64,000 bases of DNA, taken from Cyanobacteria bacterium SIG29. Its GTDB lineage: Bacteria > Cyanobacteriota > Vampirovibrionia > Gastranaerophilales > Gastranaerophilaceae. Location of the stretch: positions 186,001 to 250,000 of the forward strand of contig SUTV01000002.1 of NCBI GenBank assembly GCA_015152515.1, written 5' to 3'. This document shows positions 28,759 to 37,864 of this stretch, piece by piece (the first letter of the stretch is position 1; each line of letters opens with the position of its first letter). The position numbers and the translations under genes were made by a program. The notes under the pieces were generated by a model that was not told the DNA's origin, ran no database searches, and worked only from the letters and a program-made list of their open reading frames with translations.

Positions 28759-28859
28759 ACTTTTTTACCTGTTTTGATAAATAATATCATTTTTTTTTTA
28801 ATTATACAATACGCTCCAATATTGATTTTGAAGGAAATGTTAAGATATTTAACAAATAC

Positions 28860-28887
28860 TTGTAATGAACAAATACGTTAGTATTAT
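28860..28887 (+). promoter_or_regulatory. Putative promoter of the intergenic RNA
   Basis: TTGTAA at 28860-28865 and TATTAT at 28882-28887 are spaced by 16 bp on the plus strand, in a gene-free stretch. It would start a transcript near 28894 that ends at the terminator at 29064-29088. Confidence 0.45.
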
Positions 28888-28893
28888 TGGATG

Positions 28894-29088
28894 TTGAGTG
28901 TATTTGATACATTTTATTTTTAAAAAACTTGAAATCCCCACTGTACAAGAACATGAAATAATGCTTTAATGTATTCAATGAGATTTAAGTAAGTGAAAGA
29001 ACCTGTAATAAAAGTTTAGTCGAAAGACTATTAGGGAGAGGAGATTTGGAGTAAATCCAAACGAGGCCGCAAGAAGAGCGGCTTTTTT
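28894..29088 (+). ncRNA. Candidate structured non-coding RNA, unidentified
   Basis: The 346-bp gap between GH57 and tsaD holds no convincing reading frame, but its right part is structured. It contains a TAGTC/GACTA stem with a GAAA tetraloop at 29017-29030, a purine run GGGAGAGGAG at 29034-29043, a TTTGGA/TCCAAA hairpin at 29045-29061, and a GC-rich hairpin with six Ts at the end. Both neighbouring genes are on the minus strand, so a plus-strand terminator here needs its own transcript. I checked it by eye against tmRNA, RNase P, SRP, 6S and common riboswitch signatures and found no match. The 5' end is inferred from the promoter. Confidence 0.5.
29064..29088 (+). terminator. Intrinsic terminator of the intergenic RNA
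   Basis: GCCGC at 29066-29070 pairs with GCGGC at 29078-29082 around a 7-base loop, followed by six Ts. The minus strand has no T run after the stem, so it acts on plus-strand transcription. Confidence 0.8.
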
Positions 29089-29104
29089 ATTGCCTAATTT
29101 TAAA

Positions 29105-30157
29105 TTACATTCTAGAAAAAACTTCTACTTCTAATGAATCCATTGTGTTTGCTAAAAAGTATGCGCTAGATGCTATCATTGCTGCATTATCTGTGCAATA
29201 TTTCATTTCAGGAGCATATATGTTGTAGCCTTGTTCTCTAAGTGCAAAAAGTTTTTTTCTAATTTCAGAGTTTGCTGCTACTCCTCCTGCTAAAACGATT
29301 GTATTTGAATTTATTGCATCTGCTGCTTTTTTTGTTTTTTTGAATAAAGTAGTACTTACTGTTTCTTGGAAACTTGCAGCAATATCTGCTTTTGGAAGTT
29401 CTTCATATTCTTTTTTTAATTTTTGAATTAATTGAAGTGAGGCTGTTTTTAAACCTGAAAAACTAAAATCATATTCATTTTGGAGTTTTGCTTCAGGAAG
29501 TTTAAATGCGTGTGGGTTGCCAGTTTGTGCTAATTTATCTAAATTGATACCACCTGGGTATGGCAATCCAATTAATCTTGCTACTTTATCGTAGGCTTCA
29601 CCAATAGCATCATCTATTGTTTCACCAATAATGCGTTGTTCTGTATAGCTTTTAACTTCAATAATCTGTGTATGACCACCGCTTATTAAAAGTGCAATAA
29701 AAGGTGGTTTTAAATCTGTATTTAAATAGTTTGCGCAAACGTGTGCGTTTAAGTGATTTACGCCTATAAATGGTTTATCATTTGCTAATGCAAGAGCTTT
29801 TCCTGCATTCATACCAACCAAAAGAGAACCAACTAAGCCTGGTCCTACTGTTGCTGCAAATGCTGTAATATCGTTTGGAGTTAAATTTGCTTGTTCAAAT
29901 GCTTGAGCTATAACTAAATTTATAGCTTCTAAATGTTCTCTAGCTGCAACTTCTGGAACTACTCCACCAAATTCTATATGGGTTTTAATTTGAGAAGCTA
30001 CGACATTTGATAGAACTTCTCTACCATTTTTTACGATGGCTGCTGCTGTTTCATCACAACTTGATTCGATAGCAAAAATTATATTGTCTTCTTTGCTATC
30101 TGGTCCAATTAATACTGGTTTATCTGTGATTGTAGTTCTAAATTCTTTAACAGGCAT
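29105..30157 (-). CDS. tsaD: tRNA N6-threonylcarbamoyladenosine transferase subunit TsaD
   Basis: Transfers threonylcarbamoyl to A37 of ANN-decoding tRNAs; 350 residues. Metal-binding H135 and H139 lie in NHLNAHVCANYL, the ASKHA phosphate loops are present, and AIESSCDETAAA is the usual N-terminal motif. That motif begins at about residue 29 rather than residue 5, so the protein has about 25 extra N-terminal residues with no internal ATG to remove them. It is transcribed divergently from leuC. Confidence 0.94.
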   Translation of the reverse strand: MPVKEFRTTITDKPVLIGPDSKEDNIIFAIESSCDETAAAIVKNGREVLSNVVASQIKTHIEFGGVVPEVAAREHLEAINLVIAQAFEQANLTPNDITAFAATVGPGLVGSLLVGMNAGKALALANDKPFIGVNHLNAHVCANYLNTDLKPPFIALLISGGHTQIIEVKSYTEQRIIGETIDDAIGEAYDKVARLIGLPYPGGINLDKLAQTGNPHAFKLPEAKLQNEYDFSFSGLKTASLQLIQKLKKEYEELPKADIAASFQETVSTTLFKKTKKAADAINSNTIVLAGGVAANSEIRKKLFALREQGYNIYAPEMKYCTDNAAMIASSAYFLANTMDSLEVEVFSRM

Positions 30158-30218
30158 TTTATTCTCCGATATTTTATTCTATAATAACACTTAAATAGTT
30201 TTTGTGTGAGGATTTATT

Positions 30219-31484
30219 ATGACAAGACCAATGAATATAACAGAAAAAATTTTGGCAGATCATGCTGGTTTAAGTGAGGTTGAAGCGGGTCAATTAATTA
30301 GTGCTAAAGTTGATATTACTTTGGCTAATGATATTACAGGACCTGTTTCTATAAATGAGTTTAATAAAATTGGTGTGGACAAAGTTTTTGATAAAGACCG
30401 TGTTGTTTTTGTTCCAGATCACTTTGTTCCAAATAGAGATATTAAATCCGCTCAACAAGTAAAACAAGTGAGAGAGTTTTCTCGCACTCAAAATCTTCAG
30501 CACTTTTTTGAAGTAGGTAGAATGGGAATTGAACACGCATTATTACCTGATAATGGTATTGTTACTGCTGGTGATATTGTAATTGGTGCAGATTCACATA
30601 CTTGTACTTATGGTGCTTTAGGGGCTTTTTCAACAGGTATGGGCTCTACTGATATTGCTTGTGCTATGGCTTCAGGTGATACTTGGTTAAAAGTTCCATC
30701 TGCTATTAAAGTTGAATTTAATGGTAAATTGAATAAATATGTTACTGCTAAAGATTTAATTCTTCATTTAATTGGTGATATCGGTGTTGATGGTGCATTA
30801 TATAAAACATTAGAAATTGGTGGTTCTACAATTAGAGAATTACCTATGGATGGACGTTTTACTATTTGCAATATGGCGATTGAAGCTGGTGCTAAAAATG
30901 GCATAATTATTCCTGATGAAATCACAAAAGAATATTTAAAAAATAGAAGCATTAGAGAACCAAAATTTTATACAAGTGATGAAGGTGCAAGCTACGAAAG
31001 AGTTATTGTTTACAATACAGAAGATATTGAACCTGTTGTTGCCTTCCCTCATTTGCCAGAAAATACAAAACCTGTATCTAAAGCTGGTGATGTAAAAATT
31101 GATCAAGCTGTAATTGGTAGTTGTACAAATGGCAGATTATCAGATATTGCTGCGGCAGCTGAAATCTTAAAAGGTAGAAAAGTTCATAAAGATGTTCGTT
31201 TGATAGTGTTCCCAGCTACTCAAGAAATTTATTTGCAAGCATTAAGAGCTGGTTATTTAGAAACTATTATTGAAGCTGGTGGAGCTGTTTCTACTCCAAC
31301 TTGTGGTCCTTGTTTAGGTGGACACGCTGGTATCTTGGCAGCAGGTGAAAGAGCAATTTCTACAACAAATAGAAATTTTGTTGGCAGAATGGGACACGTT
31401 GATAGTGAGGTTTATTTGGCATCACCTTATGTTGCAGCAGCTAGTGCAATTATGGGTAAAATAGCATCACCTATGGATTTATAA
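30219..31484 (+). CDS. leuC: 3-isopropylmalate dehydratase large subunit, archaeal/homoaconitase-like type
   Basis: Aconitase-family large subunit of 421 residues, isomerising 2- to 3-isopropylmalate in leucine synthesis; the closely related homoaconitase large subunit is the alternative. The [4Fe-4S] ligands are C302 in GSCTNG and C362 and C365 in PTCGPCLGG. The length matches the short, archaeal-type LeuC/HacA group rather than the ~465-residue proteobacterial form. No small subunit (LeuD) or other leu gene is in the window. A GTGAGGA sequence precedes the ATG. Confidence 0.9.
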   Translation: MTRPMNITEKILADHAGLSEVEAGQLISAKVDITLANDITGPVSINEFNKIGVDKVFDKDRVVFVPDHFVPNRDIKSAQQVKQVREFSRTQNLQHFFEVGRMGIEHALLPDNGIVTAGDIVIGADSHTCTYGALGAFSTGMGSTDIACAMASGDTWLKVPSAIKVEFNGKLNKYVTAKDLILHLIGDIGVDGALYKTLEIGGSTIRELPMDGRFTICNMAIEAGAKNGIIIPDEITKEYLKNRSIREPKFYTSDEGASYERVIVYNTEDIEPVVAFPHLPENTKPVSKAGDVKIDQAVIGSCTNGRLSDIAAAAEILKGRKVHKDVRLIVFPATQEIYLQALRAGYLETIIEAGGAVSTPTCGPCLGGHAGILAAGERAISTTNRNFVGRMGHVDSEVYLASPYVAAASAIMGKIASPMDL

Positions 31485-31519
31485 TTAGATTAAATTCTAG
31501 GCAAAATAAGAAACTGGAT

Positions 31520-31573
31520 GGTTCTAGGTTAATTAGCAATATAAGATTAAATGCTAATAGTTACTCTAGAACC
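31520..31573. terminator. Long inverted repeat between leuC and the convergent gene
   Basis: GGTTCTAG...TTAGCA (31520-31538) and TGCTAAT...CTAGAACC (31552-31573) form an imperfect stem of about 17 pairs. It covers the stop codon and last codons of the minus-strand gene. There is no clear T run, so termination is inferred from its place between converging genes. Confidence 0.45.
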
Positions 31574-32176
31574 TTCTTTATGGTAGTTTCCACCTCCACA
31601 AATAGTTTCAACAACTTTTAATAAAAATTCTCTAGGAGCTTCCATTTGATTGATATAAAATTCTTGGTTACCAAGATGTCTGATTTTTATAATAGCTTTT
31701 CCACTTTTATCAGCTGGAACATATAAAGAAGCTACTTCCATATCTAATAATTTTTGTTCAATTTCGTCATTATAGCCTTGTTTTAATTCTGGTAAGAAGC
31801 CTTTAATTGCGATAATTCTACCAGTGAACAAAGGCACATCTTTTTCTCTATGTAAAGCTTTTGGGTTATCCTTCATATTAGTAAATAAAGTGATTGAATG
31901 CCATAAGATATTCATTACAGCAATATGTCTTTGTTTATCATATTCATAATAGATATTTTCTGAAGGAATTCCTCTTGTTGTGAAGGATTGTTTTAAGTAT
32001 TCAACAGTTAATGACATATTTTCTACCATTTTTTCGAACAAAATAGCAGTATTTGCATTTGATTGTTGATATTCTAAAAATTGTTTATACATATGACTTG
32101 ATACAAGACTCATACGTTCTTGTATTACAGAAGACTTTCTAACGGTCGTTTCTAAATCATCAAAATTGTTGTTCAA
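31547..32176 (-). CDS. Unrecognised 209-residue protein
   Basis: I do not recognise this protein. It appears soluble: the N-terminal half is helical with several polar heptads, and the C-terminal half is alpha/beta, ending in a glycine-rich CGGGNYHKEGSRVTISI stretch. No signal peptide or membrane segment is seen. It is monocistronic and converges with leuC; the stop codon lies inside the long inverted repeat. An AT-rich ~127-bp gap separates its start from the divergent formyltransferase gene. Confidence 0.75.
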   Translation of the reverse strand: MNNNFDDLETTVRKSSVIQERMSLVSSHMYKQFLEYQQSNANTAILFEKMVENMSLTVEYLKQSFTTRGIPSENIYYEYDKQRHIAVMNILWHSITLFTNMKDNPKALHREKDVPLFTGRIIAIKGFLPELKQGYNDEIEQKLLDMEVASLYVPADKSGKAIIKIRHLGNQEFYINQMEAPREFLLKVVETICGGGNYHKEGSRVTISI

Positions 32177-32303
32177 AAAATTCCTTCACTTTCTGATTTT
32201 ATTTTAGTCTAAAATCAATATTAATAAAACTATTTTAAACTTTTTTATTACAAAAACGAATACTTAATTTACATTATTTTGATTATAAAATATTATATAT
32301 TAT

Positions 32304-33254
32304 ATGAAAATTGTACTTGTTGGTTATGGTGAAATGCTTCAGGCGTTAATATTAGGTGTTTTGAAAACAAAACATCAGATTGTTGGCGTATTAAGACATG
32401 AAAAAATTTTGTATGGACCTATAAAATCTAAAATTTATGATTATTTAAAACCATCATCAGATTATACTTTTTTGAAAAATTCTAAATTGTATGATATTGA
32501 GGCAACTAGTGTTAATAGTGAACAATTTAGACAAGAATTAGTAAAATTAAAAGCCGATTTAGTTTTGGTTGGTTCTTGGAGTGAAAAATTCTCTGTGCAA
32601 ACAATTAATATTCCTAAATTTGGTTGTATTAATGTTCATCCTTCTCTTTTGCCAAAGTTCAGAGGTCCAAATCCTTATATGCAAGCTATTTTGCATGATG
32701 AAATTCAAAGTGGCGTTACTTTTCATGTAATGGATGTTAATTATGATACTGGTGCTATTGTTCATCAATCACCCACTTTGGTTTTCGCTAATGATACAGG
32801 TATGTCTTTAAAATTAAGATGTTGTGATTTGGCTATGAATGAAGTAGAGATATTTTTAAATAATTTTAAAGAGAAAATGGCAAATCCTATTAGTCAAAAT
32901 GAAGGTGAAGCAACATATTATCCGCAATTGCCTTTGGTTGATACAATTTTGAATTTTGAAAAAGAAACTTCTTTAGAAATTGATAGAAGAATTAGAGCGT
33001 TAACTCCTTGGACAAAAACTTATATTCCATATAAAAATAAGTTTTTTGAGTTTGAAACTTATAAACTTTATAATAAAATTTATACAAAAGATGCATCTCA
33101 AATAGTCAGAGTTGTTGGTGATTCGGTTTTTATTGTTTGTGCTGATAAAAAAGTAATAGAATTTTCTGGTTTGAAATTAAAAAATCCTTTGGGAAAAATC
33201 CTTTCAAATTTATATGTGAACAAATATATAAAAGTTAATTCCAAAGCGATTTAA
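32304..33254 (+). CDS. Methionyl-tRNA formyltransferase-like protein
   Basis: A 316-residue protein of the formyltransferase family, using 10-formyl-tetrahydrofolate. The catalytic triad N110, H112 and D148 is present (NVHPSLLPKFRGPNP and MDVNYDTGAIV), and a C-terminal Fmt-type OB domain follows. Its N-terminal Rossmann part, KIVLVGYGEMLQAL, differs from the usual Fmt start with MGTPEFA. It may therefore be the main Fmt of a diverged lineage or a paralogue acting on another amine. The ATG has no ribosome-binding site and an AT-rich -10-like sequence immediately upstream. Confidence 0.75.
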   Translation: MKIVLVGYGEMLQALILGVLKTKHQIVGVLRHEKILYGPIKSKIYDYLKPSSDYTFLKNSKLYDIEATSVNSEQFRQELVKLKADLVLVGSWSEKFSVQTINIPKFGCINVHPSLLPKFRGPNPYMQAILHDEIQSGVTFHVMDVNYDTGAIVHQSPTLVFANDTGMSLKLRCCDLAMNEVEIFLNNFKEKMANPISQNEGEATYYPQLPLVDTILNFEKETSLEIDRRIRALTPWTKTYIPYKNKFFEFETYKLYNKIYTKDASQIVRVVGDSVFIVCADKKVIEFSGLKLKNPLGKILSNLYVNKYIKVNSKAI

Positions 33255-33294
33255 TGTTGTATAATAAAATAAAAAAATAGATGGGATATTCAAA

Positions 33295-34125
33295 ATGTTA
33301 GACTTACATGCAATTTATGAGATTATAACTTTCGCAATTGGGGATACAAAAGCAGGTTCTAAAATGGGAAAATTACAAGTTCGCAATATGGACAATGGAA
33401 CTGTTTTAAACTGTATTTTATGGGAAGAAACACTTAATAGATTAGATTCAAAATTATTCCGTTCTTCTAACCAAATTAGAATTAATTCTGGTACTTATAA
33501 CGAAAAATATAATAATTGTTTAGTTTCTGATATTGAACTTGTTAAAGAAGCAAAACTTGGTTTAGATGAAGAACAAAGAGAAGAAATTTTTAATAAAATA
33601 ATGACTTTTGTTAATGAAATTGAGGATAAAAAATTATCAGAATTTGTTGCGGGGTTGTTATTTGAACACGAAAAAGAATTTAAAATAACACCTGCTGCTA
33701 AATTAATGCACCATAATTATATTGGTGGATTATTAGAACATACTTATGAATGTTTAGATATTGCGAAAACTGTTCTTACAAAATGTAATGGAAAAATAAG
33801 TTCTGATATTGTATATGCGGCTTGTATTTTACACGATTTTGGCAAAATTTTTGAATACAATGTGGATTTAGAAACTGGTTTAATTGAATATAATGAAGAA
33901 TTCAGAAAAGATTGGAGAACTCATTCACAATGGGGATTTTCAATTTGTATGAATAATGGATTTAAAGAAATTGCAAAAATGATTGCAGCACATCATGGAA
34001 GAACAGACTGGGGTGCATTAATTGATTTAAACGAAAAAGATGCAGAACCATATATGTATATTATTCATCATATTGATGACTTATCTGCAAAATTTGGTAA
34101 AATTTGTATAGCTGATATTGGCTAG
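33295..34125 (+). CDS. HD-domain 3'-5' exoribonuclease, YhaM-like
   Basis: A 276-residue protein with an N-terminal OB-fold segment (about 15-85, GDTKAGSKMGKLQVRNM) and a C-terminal HD domain (about 135-265). Metal-binding residues are seen as HHNYIGGLLEHTYE, ILHDFGKIFEY, HSQWGF and AAHHGRTDWG. This domain order and the motifs match YhaM, an RNA and single-stranded DNA 3'-5' exonuclease. It lies 40 bp after the formyltransferase gene and 11 bp before a secreted-protein gene. Confidence 0.85.
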   Translation: MLDLHAIYEIITFAIGDTKAGSKMGKLQVRNMDNGTVLNCILWEETLNRLDSKLFRSSNQIRINSGTYNEKYNNCLVSDIELVKEAKLGLDEEQREEIFNKIMTFVNEIEDKKLSEFVAGLLFEHEKEFKITPAAKLMHHNYIGGLLEHTYECLDIAKTVLTKCNGKISSDIVYAACILHDFGKIFEYNVDLETGLIEYNEEFRKDWRTHSQWGFSICMNNGFKEIAKMIAAHHGRTDWGALIDLNEKDAEPYMYIIHHIDDLSAKFGKICIADIG

Positions 34126-34136
34126 AGGGGATAAAA

Positions 34137-34847
34137 ATGAAAAAATTATTTTCTTTATTGATTACCGTTTTAGTTTTATTCACCATGAGTGCAACTACTT
34201 CTTATTCGGCAATAACATTGAATAAGAAAATGAATGCGAATATTAAAACAAAAAGAGTTCCTGAAGGAACTACTATTAAATTAAAAGTATTAAATCCAGT
34301 GAGTTCTGCGAATGGAAATGTTGGTGACAGACTTGATTTAATGGTTGTTGATAATATTAAAGTTGATGGAAGTGTTGTTATCCCTAAAGGTAGCGTTGTA
34401 AGAGGCACTCTTGAAGAAGTTAGTGCTTCAAAAATGCTTTATAAAGGCGGAATGGTTCGTTTAGATTTTGACCATATTGTTAGTTCAACAGGCAAACAAG
34501 TTCCATTTACTGCTGGTATTTGTAATAACCCTAATGTTACTTATGATGGTGCATTAAGTACAAAAACAAATTATATGACAGCATTAACAAAGACTATTGA
34601 AAAATCAAAAGATATTATAGTTACACCTGTTACTTGGGCTTGGGATAAGGGTTCTGAGTTATGGAATGGTTCACCGAAATATGTTTTTGCACCATTAACT
34701 GCTATAGTTAGTGCACCAGCTGGTGGTATTTATTTTATTGGTGATGCAGTTTATGATTGCTTTAAAAAAGGTGAAAATATTAGTATTAGTCAAGGTGAAA
34801 CAATTCAAGTACAACTTTTAAAACCATTGGATATGCCAGTATATTAA
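34137..34847 (+). CDS. Exported protein of unknown function
   Basis: A 236-residue protein with a clear Sec signal peptide (about 1-24, hydrophobic core then TTSYSA). The mature part is mostly beta: residues ~40-125 form a domain with GTTIKLKVLNPVSS and VVIPKGSVVRGTLEEV, resembling periplasmic SLH- or LPS-adjacent beta domains in general shape only. A C-terminal glycine/alanine-rich hydrophobic stretch (about 185-212) may touch the membrane. GAGGGG precedes the ATG. Its stop overlaps the next ATG (TAATG). Confidence 0.75.
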   Translation: MKKLFSLLITVLVLFTMSATTSYSAITLNKKMNANIKTKRVPEGTTIKLKVLNPVSSANGNVGDRLDLMVVDNIKVDGSVVIPKGSVVRGTLEEVSASKMLYKGGMVRLDFDHIVSSTGKQVPFTAGICNNPNVTYDGALSTKTNYMTALTKTIEKSKDIIVTPVTWAWDKGSELWNGSPKYVFAPLTAIVSAPAGGIYFIGDAVYDCFKKGENISISQGETIQVQLLKPLDMPVY

Positions 34848-35383
34848 TGATGTTGATAAATTTAAAATTCATAGTTAAAAATATTTATTCAATCCTTGCG
34901 TTATCAAGAGAAAAAAAGATTGCGCAAGTTCTTGTTGATAAAAGTTTAAAACTTGGTGTTGTTGAATCTTGTACTGGTGGATTAATAAGTTCAAGAATGA
35001 CTGATTTATCAGGATCTAGCGCATATATCCATCAAAATTTTGTGACATATTCATATGAAGCTAAAAGCGAAATTTTAGGTGTGAATATGGAAACAATAAA
35101 AAATAATGGTGTTGTAAGTTCGCAAGTTGCGCTAGAAATGGCAAAAGGTTTACTTGAAAAATATAAACCAGATATTGCGATTGCTACAACAGGGATAGCT
35201 GGACCTCTTGGTGCAACTCCAAATAAACCAGTTGGTTTAATTTATATTGGAATAGCTAATGAAAAAGTGCAAAAAACATATAAGTTTGAGGCTAATTCAA
35301 AAATATCTAGAAGATTAATGAAATATGCTTTTTCTAATAAGGCTTTAGATTGTTTGATAGAATTTTTAAAAGAAAATTATTAA
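34847..35383 (+). CDS. CinA C-terminal-domain protein (nicotinamide-nucleotide amidase-like)
   Basis: A 178-residue stand-alone CinA C-terminal domain (PncC type), which deamidates NMN in pyridine-nucleotide salvage. The conserved start is GVVESCTGGLISSRMTDLSGSS with the likely catalytic serine in ESCTGG, and the centre is ATTGIAGPLGAT. About 25 residues precede the domain. It is translationally coupled to the exported-protein gene. Confidence 0.88.
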   Translation: MMLINLKFIVKNIYSILALSREKKIAQVLVDKSLKLGVVESCTGGLISSRMTDLSGSSAYIHQNFVTYSYEAKSEILGVNMETIKNNGVVSSQVALEMAKGLLEKYKPDIAIATTGIAGPLGATPNKPVGLIYIGIANEKVQKTYKFEANSKISRRLMKYAFSNKALDCLIEFLKENY

Positions 35384-35437
35384 ATGTTTATTGTATTATA
35401 AGAAAAAGTAAAAACTAGGAATATTGAGCGGAATAAA

Positions 35438-36280
35438 ATGAAAAAAGTATCTATAATTATACCTTGTTATAATCAAGAAAGTTTTATTACAGAAGCAATT
35501 GAATCTGCACTTAATCAAACATATAAAAATTTGGAAATAGTTGTTATAAATGATGCTTCAACAGATAATAGTGCTCAAATTATTCAGAGTTTTGCTGATA
35601 AAAATAGTAATATAGTTTTTCTTAATGAAACTGTTAATAAAGGTGTAGTAAAATCAAAAAATTTAGCTATTAGTAAATGTAGTGGTGATTATATTTTACC
35701 AGTTGATGGTGATGATAAAATTGAAAATACTTATGTAGAAAAAGCCGTAGCTATTTTAGATAAGGATGAAGATGTAAGAATTGCATATGCAAGAACACAA
35801 CTTTTTGGTTCTATTAATGAAGAGTTTAAATTGGCCGATTTTTCGCCTGCAAAAATTATTTTTAATAATTGTATTCCAAATACAGCAATGTTTAGAAAAG
35901 AAGATTTTATTTCGGTTGGTGGTTATCACGAATATATGAAAGATGGCTGGGAAGATTGGAATTTATGGATTTCAATATTAGAAATAGCTCAAAATAGAGA
36001 AAAGTGTGCACAAAGAATTGATGAAAAATTGTATTTGTATAGAATGTTAAACACGCAGACTCGTTCTAGCTTTGGTTATGAAGTTAAAAATAAGTTATTT
36101 GTGAATATTATTTCTAATCATCAAAAATTATATTCTGAAGTTTCTGATTTTTATAAACATATTCATAAGTCTTTGCCATCGAAGTTGGAAAAGAAAAATA
36201 GAATTATTAAAAATCTGATAATTTTTTCTTCAATATTATTATTGATAATTATTGTTCAGTTTTTATTTTTAATATTTTAA
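35438..36280 (+). CDS. Family 2 glycosyltransferase with C-terminal membrane anchor
   Basis: A 280-residue GT2 enzyme. The nucleotide-sugar site is seen in SIIIPCYNQESFI and INDASTDN, the metal-binding motif in VDGDDKIE (about 93-100), and the likely catalytic base in DGWEDWNLW. A single hydrophobic segment at the very C-terminus (about 252-280, LLLIIIVQFLFLIF) should tail-anchor it to the inner membrane. Donor and acceptor cannot be deduced. GAGCGG precedes the ATG. It converges on lepB with no spacer. Confidence 0.88.
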   Translation: MKKVSIIIPCYNQESFITEAIESALNQTYKNLEIVVINDASTDNSAQIIQSFADKNSNIVFLNETVNKGVVKSKNLAISKCSGDYILPVDGDDKIENTYVEKAVAILDKDEDVRIAYARTQLFGSINEEFKLADFSPAKIIFNNCIPNTAMFRKEDFISVGGYHEYMKDGWEDWNLWISILEIAQNREKCAQRIDEKLYLYRMLNTQTRSSFGYEVKNKLFVNIISNHQKLYSEVSDFYKHIHKSLPSKLEKKNRIIKNLIIFSSILLLIIIVQFLFLIF

Positions 36281-36889
36281 TTAATAATTTTTATGCTCAA
36301 AATATTTTAGTCTAGTAAAAGGCCAGAAAATTACTTTTGCTCTGCCAATAAAGTGGTTTTCTTTTAGTGCTCCCCAGTATCTCGAGTCTGATGAATGACC
36401 ACGATTGTCGCCCATCATAAAATATTCATCTTCGCCTAGAACCATTGGTCCACAATGCATAGAAGGTGTGCATATTGGGTATTCAAATTTATCCATAATA
36501 TATGGTTCATTCAATGGTTTATCGTTAATTAAAACTTGGCTAGAACCATCTTCGTTTTGAATAATTTCAAATTTTTCGTTCGGTAGCGCAATAACTCTTT
36601 TTATGAAGGCAATATCTTTACAGCCAATGCCTGTAAGTCTAGAAAATAAAGAAATTGGGTCTATTTTTAGTTTTGTATTTGGTGGATAAAAAATCATAAC
36701 ATCACCGCGATTAGGTTTAGAAAAGAAGTGTGAAACTCTTTCTACAAAAACTCTGTCACCTTCTAATAGTGTTGGATGCATAGATGCTGATGGTATCCAT
36801 CTAACTTCGCAAATAAAAAATCTTATTATAATTAGTGCAACTATTACAAAAACGACTGTATCTATTGTTTCTTTTACTGCTTTATTCAT
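36281..36889 (-). CDS. lepB: Signal peptidase I (LepB)
   Basis: Removes signal peptides from exported proteins; 202 residues. An N-terminal transmembrane segment (about 8-28) precedes the catalytic serine in WIPSASMHPTL and lysine in FIKRVIALP. The box MMGDNRGHSSDSRYWG completes the family motifs. Length is like Gram-positive and cyanobacterial enzymes. Its ATG overlaps the stop of the polyprenyl synthase gene by one base (TAATG). Confidence 0.94.
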   Translation of the reverse strand: MNKAVKETIDTVVFVIVALIIIRFFICEVRWIPSASMHPTLLEGDRVFVERVSHFFSKPNRGDVMIFYPPNTKLKIDPISLFSRLTGIGCKDIAFIKRVIALPNEKFEIIQNEDGSSQVLINDKPLNEPYIMDKFEYPICTPSMHCGPMVLGEDEYFMMGDNRGHSSDSRYWGALKENHFIGRAKVIFWPFTRLKYFEHKNY

Positions 36890-37800
36890 TATATTGCCTT
36901 GTATAAATCTTCACTTAATTTGATTAATTCTTGTTTATATTGATTATCGCTGATATTGTTTAATGAGGCAATAGCCATATCAGCATACTTTTTAATTAGG
37001 TTTATGGTTTTTTCTTTAATTTCTTTTTGTTGAGATAAATTGATAATATCTTCATCTGAAAGGTTTTCTATATTTTTATTTAGTAGAATTACTGGCGCTG
37101 TATAAATTTTGTTTTGAACATCATTTAATGTTGGTTTTAATAAATCAGTTTCTAGTATATTTTTCAAGTCATCTTTTATTTGAAAAGCTATTCCAAAATA
37201 GGTTGCAAAGTTTAGTGCATTTTTTTCATCTTGATTTGTAATTTTGCATAAAGAAGTTAAACTTGCTATAAATAATTCAGCAGTTTTTTTCTTTGATTTT
37301 TCAATATATTCTTCCATTGTAGGAAGTTTTCCTTTTGTGAAGTGTTGAGAAATTTCACCTTCGCACATAAGTTTTAGTGAGTTTGAAAATATTTTAAAAC
37401 AATCTATATTGTTGCATTTTGAAAGAAAATCCATAGAAAGAGATAGTAAAAAATCACCCGCTAAAACACTTAAGTTGTTACCTAGTTTTTTATTTAAACT
37501 TTGTTTTCCTCTACGAAAAATAGCGTCATCAACAATATCATCATGAATTAATGTTGAATTATGTAGCAGTTCTGTGCAAATAGCTAGATTTATAATTTCT
37601 TCTGAAATTTCTATTTCTAGTGCTTTTGCGTACAGAAAAATAATTTTAGGTCTTAATTTCTTTGATTTTGAAAAAATAAAATCAGAAAGGTCATATGAAA
37701 TTTCATTTTTCTTTTCTGATAAATATTCAGATAAAGTTTTATCAAATGTAATTAGTGCATTTTTAATGATATTCAAAACCAAGCTACCTCTTGATAACAT
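36889..37800 (-). CDS. Polyprenyl (trans-isoprenyl) diphosphate synthase
   Basis: Condenses isopentenyl diphosphate units into a polyprenyl chain, for quinones or carotenoid-like lipids; about 303 residues. The first aspartate-rich motif is intact, LIHDDIVDDAIFRRG. The second is FQIKDDLKN, lacking the last aspartate of the usual DDxxD. The start is uncertain: the ATG at 37830 overlaps the divergent gene's upstream region, the ATG at 37800 has no ribosome-binding site, and TTG codons at 37782 or 37776 sit after AAGAGG. It is coupled to lepB. Confidence 0.87.
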   Translation of the reverse strand: MLSRGSLVLNIIKNALITFDKTLSEYLSEKKNEISYDLSDFIFSKSKKLRPKIIFLYAKALEIEISEEIINLAICTELLHNSTLIHDDIVDDAIFRRGKQSLNKKLGNNLSVLAGDFLLSLSMDFLSKCNNIDCFKIFSNSLKLMCEGEISQHFTKGKLPTMEEYIEKSKKKTAELFIASLTSLCKITNQDEKNALNFATYFGIAFQIKDDLKNILETDLLKPTLNDVQNKIYTAPVILLNKNIENLSDEDIINLSQQKEIKEKTINLIKKYADMAIASLNNISDNQYKQELIKLSEDLYKAI

Positions 37801-37864
37801 TTTAATATAAATATTAACAAAATAAATCATGTTTGGTTTTTATATTATCAAGAAAGAGTATATT

